A DNA stretch of 13,090 nucleotides from Candidatus Babelota bacterium (GTDB taxonomy: Bacteria; JAGOBX01), in the NCBI GenBank assembly GCA_017999075.1, contig JAGOBX010000048.1, forward strand, positions 1-13,090, read 5' to 3'. This document shows positions 1-6,895 of this stretch, piece by piece. Made by a program: the position numbers and the translations under genes. Under the pieces are notes generated by a model. It ran no database searches. It was not told the origin of the DNA and saw only the letters and a list, made by a program, of their open reading frames with translations. Within the stretch, counting starts at the first letter, position 1. Each line of letters starts with the position of its first letter.

Positions 1-304
1 TTTCAAACTTATTCTGATTATCTTTTATAGCTAAATTTGAAAGTGTAATTATCGCTCCCCACTTCAGAAATTTATTTTCATTATCAATTAATTTTACAAA
101 AAAATCAAAATATGGATAAATTAACTACGGCTTTTGTTCACTTATTAACCGAAGGATTTTTTCACATCCGAATTTTATACTTCCTTTTTCATTTTCAAGA
201 GCATTTATAACTTTCTCAATTTGCTCCGGATTCTTTATTATTTGAGATACAATTTCATTTATATCTGATTTTTCTTTAATTTTATTTATTATATTTTTTT
301 CCAT
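1..304 (-). pseudogene. HEAT-repeat protein, interrupted by an in-frame TAG; 3' end outside window
   Basis: Reading leftward from an ATG at 304, the frame gives 59 residues (begins MEKNIINKIK), meets a TAG at 127-125, then stays open in the same frame for 41 more codons to the window edge. Both halves look like one alpha-helical repeat protein: helix pairs such as EKVINALENEKG and CEKILRLISEQKP before the stop, and LIYPYFDFFVKLID and KWGAIITLSNLAI after it, are typical of HEAT/armadillo repeats. In such proteins the residue before the LxYPYF helix is often Glu, so GAG to TAG by one base change is a simple explanation (inference). HEAT proteins are binding scaffolds and no specific partner can be named. 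A good promoter lies upstream (368-396) but no Shine-Dalgarno is visible. Alternatives are a sequencing error or genuine amber readthrough. Confidence 0.6.
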
Positions 305-367
305 TTAAATATAATTTTCATTTAACAAAACTTTACTAAAAATTTTCCGAATTCAAATCTGTTCTAA

Positions 368-396
368 TTTATATACTAAATTATATACTATGTCAA
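368..396 (-). promoter_or_regulatory. Putative sigma70 promoter for the HEAT-repeat gene
   Basis: On the minus strand a perfect -35 TTGACA (396-391) is followed after exactly 17 bases by TATAAA (373-368). Transcription would begin near 361 and give a leader of roughly 55 nt before the ATG at 304. In AT-rich DNA -10 boxes are common by chance, but the perfect -35 with ideal spacing makes this one of the best promoter matches in the window. Confidence 0.6.
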
Positions 397-442
397 TAAA
401 ATAATGGGTTGGTTTTAAAAAAGATTTCACAAGGAGGATGCC

Positions 443-500
443 GCTTTTTGAGGACGCCGCAGGCGGTGTCAGAAATCCGGACGAAGCATGAGCAAAAAGC
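443..500. other. GC-rich structured element (nested hairpin)
   Basis: Within a GC-rich patch, an outer 8-bp stem pairs 443-450 (GCTTTTTG) with 493-500 (CAAAAAGC). Inside it an inner 7-bp stem pairs 453-459 with 464-470 (one G-T pair) around a 4-base loop. The composition differs sharply from the surrounding AT-rich DNA. A purine-rich AAGGAGG sits just before it (431-437), followed at once by an ATG whose frame closes after 17 codons, so translation is doubtful. It could be part of a dispersed repeat, a mobile-element end or a small structured RNA; the window shows only one copy. Confidence 0.4.
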
Positions 501-587
501 CGAAGTTGAACTAAAGCGTTAAGCTGCATTTTCCTGTTTATAGTTGTTGGAACAGAATAATCCAATTGTAAGGCGGCTTGCCGAATA

Positions 588-729
588 TTATCGGAAATCC
601 CAGTCAAATTGAGACAATTTGTCAAGTTGTCCTTGAGCATATTTCGAATATACAATTTTATATTCCATTTTTTTCCATTTCTTCTTGCGTCAACATTTTA
701 CCTTTTGTTTTTTTGCTTTTTCTAACCAT
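588..729 (-). pseudogene. Decayed small gene pair, toxin-antitoxin-like remnant
   Basis: Two overlapping minus-strand frames sit in tandem. The first starts at 729 and gives 23 residues (MVRKSKKTKG...EEMEKNGI), stopping at 658. The second starts at 668 inside the first and gives 26 residues (MEYKIVYSKYAQGQLDKL...) before a stop at 588. The second resembles the N-terminus of RelE/ParE-type toxins (xYKIxxSKxAxxQLxKL), and the short overlap of an upstream Lys-rich frame with its start is a layout common in toxin-antitoxin operons. Upstream of 729 the same frame as the first ORF stays open from about 836, crossing a stop at 730-732, and reads like protein (QSMQDLLEIAEDYIL). Both partners are far too short to work, so this would be a degraded relic. 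The family match is from memory of the motif only. Confidence 0.25.
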
Positions 730-792
730 TTAAGACAAGATATAGTCTTCAGCAATTTCAAGTAAATCCTGCATACTCTGATATTTTGTAAA

Positions 793-812
793 AAATGGCA
801 GAACTGCCATTT
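793..812. promoter_or_regulatory. Perfect 9-bp inverted repeat (operator or minus-strand terminator)
   Basis: AAATGGCAG (793-801) and CTGCCATTT (804-812) are perfect inverted repeats separated by 2 bases. The dyad lies 50 bp upstream of the -35 of the speB promoter, so it could be a regulator's binding site. On the minus strand the hairpin runs straight into a TTTTTT tract, so it could instead be an intrinsic terminator for leftward transcription, though no gene to its right is transcribed leftward. Confidence 0.4.
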
Positions 813-861
813 GGAAACATTCCCTTATTATAAAAAAACTACAGAATGAAAATTCTTACTA

Positions 862-889
862 TTGACTTTTATTAAATATCTAATACAAT
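862..889 (+). promoter_or_regulatory. Putative sigma70 promoter for the agmatinase/arginine decarboxylase operon
   Basis: TTGACT (862-867) and TACAAT (884-889) are separated by 16 bases, each one mismatch from consensus. Transcription would start near 896, leaving about 90 nt of AT-rich untranslated leader before the ATG at 988. I see no riboswitch-like structure in that leader. Confidence 0.55.
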
Positions 890-987
890 AAACCAAAATT
901 TTTTAATCCAGAAATAAACATAAACAGGATAAATCGAAAAAAATTATTTCAAAGTTGTCATAAAAGATTTTTTATTTGGAAATAAAA

Positions 988-1851
988 ATGTTGATTACAG
1001 AAAATAATTTATTTATATCGCAGCGAACTTACAGTGCTGAAACTAAAATAGGAATACTTGGACTTCCTTATGACTGCACATCAAGTTTCAGGCCAGGGTC
1101 AAGATTTGCGCCAAATGCGATACGCACTGTCTCAAACAGTATAGAAACTTACTCTCCGGCATTAAAAAAAGACCTTGAAGATATATATTATACTGATTTC
1201 GGAGATGTCCCTATAATTTTCGGAGATGCAGAAAAAAATCTCGAAATTATAAAAAAGTATCACAAAGAAATAATTGATAAAAATATTAAAGTTGTGGGGA
1301 TAGGCGGTGAACATCTTGTAACATATCCGCTGGTGAAAAACTTAATAAAAAAAAATCCTCAAAAAAAAATTACAGTTTTACAATTTGATGCTCATTTGGA
1401 TTTACGTGATGATTATCTTGGAAATAAAATGTCTCACGCTACAGTGATGAATCTTCTATTAAATGAACCTTCTGTAGAAAAAATAATTCAAATCGGAATA
1501 CGTTCCGGAACCAGGGAAGAATTTGAAAAACAAAACAGAGAACCAAAAATACAGGAACTTTTTTCTCCTGAAACCTTAAAAAATTATTTAGATGAATTTT
1601 GTCTGAACTCCTCAATTTATCTAACAATAGATATAGATGTATTAGATCCTTCTATAATTCCGGGAACCGGTACACCTGAAGCAGGAGGACTGACATACAA
1701 AGAAATGCTTGAATATTTAAAAATAATTGATAAATATAAAATATGCGGAGCAGATTTAGTCGAATTATCACCTCAATACGATTTATCAGGAAATTCAAAT
1801 GTTGCAGCGGCAAAATTATTACGAGAAATTTTATTGATAGCAGGTAACTAA
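988..1851 (+). CDS. speB: Agmatinase (ureohydrolase family)
   Basis: Predicted agmatinase, a cytosolic Mn2+ enzyme hydrolysing agmatine to putrescine and urea. The 287-residue product is normal for the family. All metal-binding signatures are present: GGEH (His109), FDAHLD (Asp134, His136, Asp138) and TIDIDVLDPS (Asp215, Asp217), followed by the family-typical PGTGTPEAGG and a C-terminal ELSPQYD segment. The frame is open from a TTG at 976, but the ATG at 988 is preferred: it is preceded by a weak GGA at about 7 nt and gives the usual N-terminus. The gene ends 2 nt before arginine decarboxylase, whose product agmatine is the expected substrate; this context favours agmatinase over arginase or formimidoylglutamase. 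Two A9 tracts (1347-1355, 1361-1369) lie in the coding sequence. Confidence 0.9.
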   Translation: MLITENNLFISQRTYSAETKIGILGLPYDCTSSFRPGSRFAPNAIRTVSNSIETYSPALKKDLEDIYYTDFGDVPIIFGDAEKNLEIIKKYHKEIIDKNIKVVGIGGEHLVTYPLVKNLIKKNPQKKITVLQFDAHLDLRDDYLGNKMSHATVMNLLLNEPSVEKIIQIGIRSGTREEFEKQNREPKIQELFSPETLKNYLDEFCLNSSIYLTIDIDVLDPSIIPGTGTPEAGGLTYKEMLEYLKIIDKYKICGADLVELSPQYDLSGNSNVAAAKLLREILLIAGN

Positions 1852-1853
1852 AT

Positions 1854-3758
1854 ATGGGATGGAATATTAATGACTCTACAAAATTATATAATGTAGACAA
1901 CTGGGGATCAGGATATTTTACTGTAAACAAACGAGGGAACATTTCAGTTCATCCCAACAAAAATTCAAAAAATTTCATTGATCTGAAAAGTTTGATAGAT
2001 GATTTAATAAAACGTAAAATCAAACCTCCGATATTATTAAGATTTATGAATATACTTGAAGACAGAATCGCAATAATCAATAAAGCGTTTAAAAATGCAA
2101 TCGAAGAAAATAATTATCCGGCAAATTACCAGACTTTTTACCCGATAAAAGTTAATCAGCAGAGACAAGTTGTGGAAGCTATAGCTAAATGCGGAAAAAA
2201 ATTTGATATCGGATTGGAAGTGGGTTCAAAACCCGAACTTATAGCCGCATTATATGTTGCATCTGACAAAAGTATTCCGATATTATGCAATGGATATAAG
2301 GATTCAGAATACATTGAAACAATTTTGTATGCCACAAAAATAGGTTATAAAATCACAATAGTAATAGAAAAACTTTTTGAACTCCAGTCCATAATACATT
2401 TATTTGAAAAAAGCGGAATTAAACCTACCCTCGGAATCAGAGTAAAACTTTCCACTAAAGGCACAGGAAAATGGGCTGCATCCGGAGGGGAAGAATCCAA
2501 ATTCGGATTAAAAATTTCAGAAATAATAACTGCTATAGATTTATTGGAAAAAAGCGGATTGATAAATTGTTTAAAACTTGTTCATTTTCATATAGGCAGC
2601 CAGATAACAAAAATTGATAAAATAAAAAACGCTTTAATTGAAGGAGCAAGAATTTATTCTGAAATGATACGACTCGGAGTAGGGCTAGAATATATCGATA
2701 TCGGAGGAGGACTTGGAGTTGATTATGACGGTTCAAAATCAAGTTATTTTTCAAGCGCCAATTATTCAGTCGATGAATACGCCAATGATGTAATTTTCCA
2801 AATTAAAAGCATTTGCGATCAGGCCAATATCAAATGTCCTAATATAATATCAGAATCCGGAAGAGCCATAGTCGCTCATTATTCTGTTCTTGTTACTAAT
2901 ATTCTGAATTCAAAAAATACTATGACTACTCCAATAGGAAAACTTTTTGAAACAAAACCGCAGAAAATGTCTCCGACAATAAAAAAACTATATGATATAT
3001 ATGAAAGTATTGACAAACATTCTTTGCGCGAAGATTATCACGACACCATTCAATTGATTCAGGAAGCTGTAAGTCTATTCAATCTCGGTTATTTGAATCT
3101 TAATGACAGGGCTGCTGCAGAATTATTATATTCAAAAATTGTAAAAAAAATCTATGCTATAATCGAAAAATTAAAAGTAGTTCCCGAAGAGTTGCAGAAT
3201 TTCAGACTTCATTTGCGGAAAACATATTTTGCAAACTTTTCTTTGTTTCAATCACTTCCTGATTCCTGGGCAATTGACCAATTATTTCCTATAATGCCTA
3301 TTCAGCGGCTTGACGAAAAACCTGAAGTTATTTGTTCAATAGCTGATATAACTTGCGATTCAGACGGGGAAATCACTAAATTTGTAGGACCAAACGGCAA
3401 AAACGAACACCTTCCTATTCATAACATTGAATCAAAAGAAGGATATTATATAGGATTCTTTTTAATAGGCGCATATCAGGAAATACTTGGAGATATGCAT
3501 AATTTGTTCGGAGATACTAATGCAGTTCATATAACATTCAATAAAAAAAATGATTATAAAATAGAAACAGTTATTGTAGGCGACGCAATATCAGAAAGTT
3601 TAAAATATGTTCAATATAACGGTTCTGAAATATTAAAAACTATAAGGGAAAACCTTGAAAAAAGCGTGGCGCAACGAAAAATTTCAATAGAGGAAAGCAT
3701 ACATTTTCTTGAATTATTCGAAAAAAACCTTAATGCATACGCTTATTTGTTTGATTAA
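1854..3758 (+). CDS. speA: Biosynthetic arginine decarboxylase (PLP-dependent)
   Basis: Decarboxylates L-arginine to agmatine, the first step of the agmatine route to putrescine; cytosolic and PLP/Mg2+-dependent. The 634 residues match the usual length (about 630) of the SpeA group of fold-III decarboxylases. Seen in order: N-terminal NWGSGYF segment; PLP lysine in YPIKVNQQ (Lys99); HFHIGSQ (243-249); glycine-rich GGGLGVDYDG (283-292); ESGRA (333-337); and C-terminal CDSDG (500-504), whose cysteine contributes to the active site across the dimer interface in this family. A central helical insert typical of SpeA lies between about 360 and 460. It starts 2 nt after the speB stop, with an AGGT sequence in the end of speB as a possible ribosome site. 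No spermidine synthase or SAM decarboxylase gene is in the window, so the path shown ends at putrescine. Confidence 0.95.
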   Translation: MGWNINDSTKLYNVDNWGSGYFTVNKRGNISVHPNKNSKNFIDLKSLIDDLIKRKIKPPILLRFMNILEDRIAIINKAFKNAIEENNYPANYQTFYPIKVNQQRQVVEAIAKCGKKFDIGLEVGSKPELIAALYVASDKSIPILCNGYKDSEYIETILYATKIGYKITIVIEKLFELQSIIHLFEKSGIKPTLGIRVKLSTKGTGKWAASGGEESKFGLKISEIITAIDLLEKSGLINCLKLVHFHIGSQITKIDKIKNALIEGARIYSEMIRLGVGLEYIDIGGGLGVDYDGSKSSYFSSANYSVDEYANDVIFQIKSICDQANIKCPNIISESGRAIVAHYSVLVTNILNSKNTMTTPIGKLFETKPQKMSPTIKKLYDIYESIDKHSLREDYHDTIQLIQEAVSLFNLGYLNLNDRAAAELLYSKIVKKIYAIIEKLKVVPEELQNFRLHLRKTYFANFSLFQSLPDSWAIDQLFPIMPIQRLDEKPEVICSIADITCDSDGEITKFVGPNGKNEHLPIHNIESKEGYYIGFFLIGAYQEILGDMHNLFGDTNAVHITFNKKNDYKIETVIVGDAISESLKYVQYNGSEILKTIRENLEKSVAQRKISIEESIHFLELFEKNLNAYAYLFD

Positions 3759-3760
3759 GA

Positions 3761-3789
3761 TTAAACACGAACCGTGCTGATTTTATAAT
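3761..3789 (+). promoter_or_regulatory. Possible promoter for the response-regulator operon
   Basis: In the 87-nt gap after speA, a perfect TATAAT (3784-3789) sits 17 bases after TTAAAC (3761-3766), which matches the -35 consensus at only 3 of 6 positions. The small palindrome CGGCCG (3798-3803) lies close to the expected start point and is GC-rich for this DNA. No clear intrinsic terminator follows speA, so read-through from speBA is also possible. Confidence 0.35.
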
Positions 3790-3845
3790 ATTTACAGCGG
3801 CCGAACATTATTCTATTATTTTTTTAATAAAAAAAATATCAAGTT

Positions 3846-5219
3846 ATGGAAAACCAAAAATTAAAATTATTGATAGTTGATGATGAAATTTTATTGAGTG
3901 AATTTCTCGAAATAACTTTTAAACGTCAGGGTTATGAAATATATGTCGCCCATAATATCAAAGACGGTTATAATTTATTTTTAAAAAATCTTCCTGATAT
4001 AGCGATACTGGACTATAAACTTCCTGACGGGTCCGGAATGGATTTATTAAAAAAAATTACTGATAAAAAAAACGACATCACAATTATTCTAATCACAGCT
4101 TACGGAAATATAGATACTGCTGTGGAAGCAATGAAAATCGGAGCTGCAGACTTTGTTACCAAACCTTTTTCTGCAGAACAAATAATTTCTTCAGTAGAAC
4201 GCGGAATAATTAAAACAAAAAATAAATCATCAGATAACAAAAAAAATAATTTAGGCGGCGGAACTGTCATAATCGGAAACTGCAGAAAAATAAAAGATAT
4301 TTTTAATATAATGGATAAAGTGTCAAAAAACGATACTACAGTTTTAATAACAGGGGAAAGCGGAACAGGCAAAGAGCTTGTGGCAAGATATATTCATTAT
4401 AACAGCGACCGAAATGCCAATCCTTTTGTTACTGTAAATTGCAGCGCAATACCCGACACATTGCTTGAATCAGAATTGTTCGGCCACAAACGAGGTTCGT
4501 TTACAGGAGCTTACGCAGATAAAATAGGATTGTTTGAAGCTGCTGACAAAGGCGCTATTTTTCTTGATGAAATAGGAGATATTACTCCTGCTCTTCAAGT
4601 TAAACTTTTAAGAGTCATCGAAGAGAAATATATTACGCCTATAGGTTCTACTTCTTCAAAAAAAATAAATTTAAGAATATTAGCCGCAACAAATAAAAAT
4701 CTGGAAAAAGAAGTTTTATCAGGAAATTTCAGAGAAGACTTATATTACAGGCTTAATGTAATAGATATCAAATTACCTCCTTTGCGGGAAAGAGAAAACG
4801 ATATAATGCTTCTTGCCAATCACTTTATAAAATTATTCAGTTTGCAATATAAAAAAAACATTACAGGTTTTGACAGCATTGCAATTGAAGCTATAAAAAA
4901 ATATTCATGGCCAGGAAATATAAGAGAACTTGAAAATATTATTAAACGAGCTGTTATTCTTTCAGAAAAAAATATAATATCAGTTGACGATATGTTTGGT
5001 TCTATTCCTGATTTCAATAAAATAAAAATTACGGCTAATGATAATATAATTATCCCGGAAACAGGAATTGATTTAAATGATATACTTTATGAAACAGAAA
5101 AAAAATATATTTTCAAAGCTTTAGAAAAATCTAACGGCCAGCAAAATATCGCCGCGCAATATCTGAATTTAAATAGAACCACTCTTATAAGCAAAATGAA
5201 AAAATTCAAAATAATCTAA
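3846..5219 (+). CDS. Sigma54-dependent response regulator, NtrC family
   Basis: A 457-residue enhancer-binding transcription activator with the complete three-part NtrC layout. Receiver (1-120): acidic pocket VDDE (Asp12, Asp13), phosphoacceptor Asp56 in ILDYKLPDG, Thr84 and Lys106 (TKPF). AAA+ domain (about 138-375): Walker A GESGTGKE (170-177), sigma54-contact loop GSFTGA (217-222) instead of the commoner GAFTGA, Walker B GAIFLDEIGD (236-245), arginine-containing LPPLRERENDI and WPGNIREL. C-terminal Fis-type helix-turn-helix (about 412-455). It should activate sigma54 promoters when phosphorylated. No sensor histidine kinase is adjacent, so its signal is unknown. It is first in a run of five tightly packed genes; the next starts 1 nt after its stop. 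No Shine-Dalgarno precedes its ATG. Confidence 0.92.
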   Translation: MENQKLKLLIVDDEILLSEFLEITFKRQGYEIYVAHNIKDGYNLFLKNLPDIAILDYKLPDGSGMDLLKKITDKKNDITIILITAYGNIDTAVEAMKIGAADFVTKPFSAEQIISSVERGIIKTKNKSSDNKKNNLGGGTVIIGNCRKIKDIFNIMDKVSKNDTTVLITGESGTGKELVARYIHYNSDRNANPFVTVNCSAIPDTLLESELFGHKRGSFTGAYADKIGLFEAADKGAIFLDEIGDITPALQVKLLRVIEEKYITPIGSTSSKKINLRILAATNKNLEKEVLSGNFREDLYYRLNVIDIKLPPLRERENDIMLLANHFIKLFSLQYKKNITGFDSIAIEAIKKYSWPGNIRELENIIKRAVILSEKNIISVDDMFGSIPDFNKIKITANDNIIIPETGIDLNDILYETEKKYIFKALEKSNGQQNIAAQYLNLNRTTLISKMKKFKII

Positions 5220-5220
5220 A

Positions 5221-6228
5221 ATGAACAAACCTCATATTCAAAACCTTTCATATAAAATTTATAATAAAACCTTATCATTTATCTCAAACAATGATTTTAT
5301 AATACGTTCAATCAACAGTTATTTTTCAGTTTATAATAATCTTCATAAATTCCGGTGTGTAGAAAATATAAATATAGAATTATATGACGTAAATTTTCAT
5401 TCTGCCAAACTAAATAAAATTTCAAAATTTGAAACTGCATCCAATTCTTTTTTAGCAGAGCATAAAAACAGATTTAAAATATACAGGGTTAACAGAAATA
5501 TATACTGCATAAATTTTTATAACGGATTGTCTAAAATATTTATTGATATAAAAAATTGCAAAGCTGAAGGTTATATCGTAAACCCTGAACGGTTTGGACT
5601 GGATTTTATTCCTAATTTTATTATAATTGCTCTGATAGAAATATTGTTTAAATTTAAAAATATTTTTTTTATTCATTCTTCGGCAGTAGTAAAAAACGGA
5701 ACGGCAATTCTGTTTCCCGGTTCTTCAGGAAGCGGCAAATCAACTCTTGCTTTTTATATGATGTCAAAAAAATTCAACCTTATTTCAGATGACAAATGTT
5801 TCATCTACAATAAAAATGAAGAAACAATAGAAATTTCCGGATTATTACAGCCTGTAGATATAATTAAACGAAAAGATGATTTTTTAATTAACTCAGGATT
5901 AATAAAAAAAGTTTTTAATAAATATTCTGAAGACGAAAAAAGATTCATAATTACAGAATTTAAAAAAAATTCTGTTGATTTTACCGGAAAAATCAAATTC
6001 ATCATTTTTCCGAAAATCGGCGAAAAGTTCAATGTTAAAAAAATTTCTAAAAATAATGCATTGACCAGTTTGTTTAAAAACAGCATTACTCCAAGATTAA
6101 ACATTAATCTTAAACAGCATTTTGAGATTCTATACAAAACAATTGAAAATTCCGAGTGTTATAGTATCATTGTATCATCTGATTTAACAGAATTTTATAA
6201 ATTTATTAAAAAGGCATTACATTATTAA
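5221..6228 (+). CDS. HPr kinase-like P-loop protein (HprK-related serine kinase fold)
   Basis: A 335-residue protein whose second half carries the HPr-kinase-type nucleotide fold: IHSSAVV (151-157), Walker A GSSGSGKS (167-174) and the LISDDK segment (188-192), corresponding to the conserved acidic pair after the P-loop in HprK. The N-terminal 140 residues are not recognised and do not look like the HprK N-terminal domain. The HprK signature that follows the acidic pair is not visible, so phosphorylation of HPr itself is unlikely. Related HprK-like kinases occur in peptide-modification (lasso peptide, PqqD-associated) clusters and elsewhere with unknown targets (family knowledge). Here no precursor peptide, PqqD or PTS gene is adjacent. 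The ATG starts 1 nt after the response-regulator stop and the stop abuts the GTG of the methyltransferase, implying coupled translation. Target unknown. Confidence 0.7.
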   Translation: MNKPHIQNLSYKIYNKTLSFISNNDFIIRSINSYFSVYNNLHKFRCVENINIELYDVNFHSAKLNKISKFETASNSFLAEHKNRFKIYRVNRNIYCINFYNGLSKIFIDIKNCKAEGYIVNPERFGLDFIPNFIIIALIEILFKFKNIFFIHSSAVVKNGTAILFPGSSGSGKSTLAFYMMSKKFNLISDDKCFIYNKNEETIEISGLLQPVDIIKRKDDFLINSGLIKKVFNKYSEDEKRFIITEFKKNSVDFTGKIKFIIFPKIGEKFNVKKISKNNALTSLFKNSITPRLNINLKQHFEILYKTIENSECYSIIVSSDLTEFYKFIKKALHY

Positions 6229-6891
6229 GTGAACAATTCAGAAATTAATTTTTCTTATAAATTTTCCGAACTCTTAAAAGGAATAATACGAAGCTCTGAT
6301 TTTATACTGGATATAGGTTGTAATAAAGGGAGTCTGCCTGAAACATATTTCAACCCTAATTCTATTATTATAGGACTTGATAACAATATTAATTATCTTT
6401 CTTCGAACAGAACTGTTAATCATAAAGTGGCAGGAAATATTAATTATTTGCCGTTTCTTAAGGGAAAATTTGATTTTGTTATTATGAAATATGTCCTGGA
6501 ACACATTGACACTCCGGAAATATCCGTAAAAAATTTACAGCACTTATTAAAATCAAACCAGTTTGTTTATGTTGCAGTTCCAAAATTTTATGCGTTTCAG
6601 GATACATTGTACAGAATACTCGGATGGATTGCGGAAAAAACCGGAACCGGCAAACAAGCTCATATACAAAAATTCACATTCGGTTCATTATGCAGATTGT
6701 TTTACGATAATGGTTTTGTTCTTGTAGAATTCTTTGAAGCTCCTGCAGGTTTATCATTTCTTGATAAAAATAATTTCAGAAAACAACTCAAAAAAATTGT
6801 CTGTCTGTTTTTAAAAATCTTTTTTTTATTAACAGGAAAAAATATGCTCGAACGTAACGAAATGCATTTTATATTTTGCAGATTTGATTAA
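6229..6891 (+). CDS. Class I SAM-dependent methyltransferase (Methyltransf_11 type), substrate unknown
   Basis: A 220-residue protein with the classical SAM-binding fold: motif I FILDIGCNKGS (25-35), an acidic residue ending the second strand (IIIGLD, Asp51), LPF (74-76), and FDFVIMKYVLEHI (81-93), matching the FDxVxxxxxLEHI motif of this family. The C-terminal third includes a hydrophobic stretch, KIVCLFLKIFFLLTG, which may be an amphipathic or membrane-contact helix. Translation starts at a GTG directly after the stop of the HPr-kinase-like gene, with no spacer, so the two are almost certainly coupled. The family acts on small molecules, lipids or quinones and nothing here fixes the substrate. 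The tight link to a kinase-like gene suggests a shared target (inference). Confidence 0.8.
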   Translation: MNNSEINFSYKFSELLKGIIRSSDFILDIGCNKGSLPETYFNPNSIIIGLDNNINYLSSNRTVNHKVAGNINYLPFLKGKFDFVIMKYVLEHIDTPEISVKNLQHLLKSNQFVYVAVPKFYAFQDTLYRILGWIAEKTGTGKQAHIQKFTFGSLCRLFYDNGFVLVEFFEAPAGLSFLDKNNFRKQLKKIVCLFLKIFFLLTGKNMLERNEMHFIFCRFD

Positions 6892-6895
6892 AAAT

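Larger units (their letters stand above)
305..987. other. Gene-poor region between the HEAT gene and the agmatinase gene
   Basis: About 680 bases with no convincing intact gene. It holds divergent promoters at each side (368-396 minus, 862-889 plus), a conspicuously GC-rich patch around 430-505 in an otherwise AT-rich neighbourhood, remnants of small minus-strand reading frames (588-836), and a perfect dyad at 793-812. A 100-codon open frame on the minus strand across 353-655 overlaps the HEAT promoter, has no recognisable domain and is probably not a gene. The mixture of foreign-looking composition and decayed frames suggests an old insertion site (inference). Confidence 0.5.

Noticed and set aside
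217-261. CRISPR-like or tandem repeats in the AT-rich ends of the window
   Set aside because: Runs of ATTT and TTTA look repetitive but show no regular unit or spacing; they encode the HEAT-repeat N-terminus.
439-492. 17-codon frame after AAGGAGG (MPLFEDAAGG...) on the plus strand
   Set aside because: The Shine-Dalgarno-like sequence abuts the ATG with almost no spacing, the peptide is very short, and the same bases form the nested hairpin.
353-655. 100-codon open frame on the minus strand
   Set aside because: It runs through the GC-rich island and the HEAT-gene promoter, has no recognisable domain, and is open largely because GC-rich sequence has few stops. The stretch is better read as decayed or structural DNA.
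797-807. Possible sigma54 promoter (GG...GC) within the dyad upstream of speB
   Set aside because: Only 7 bases separate the GG and GC elements, whereas the -24/-12 arrangement needs 10, and a good sigma70 promoter lies nearby.
976-987. TTG start four codons upstream of the agmatinase ATG
   Set aside because: It would place the GGA ribosome-site sequence inside the gene and adds residues not expected for the family; the ATG at 988 is better.
6884-6895. TTG start for the YdjM-family gene overlapping the methyltransferase stop
   Set aside because: The family signature MDTLTH begins exactly at the ATG at 6896.
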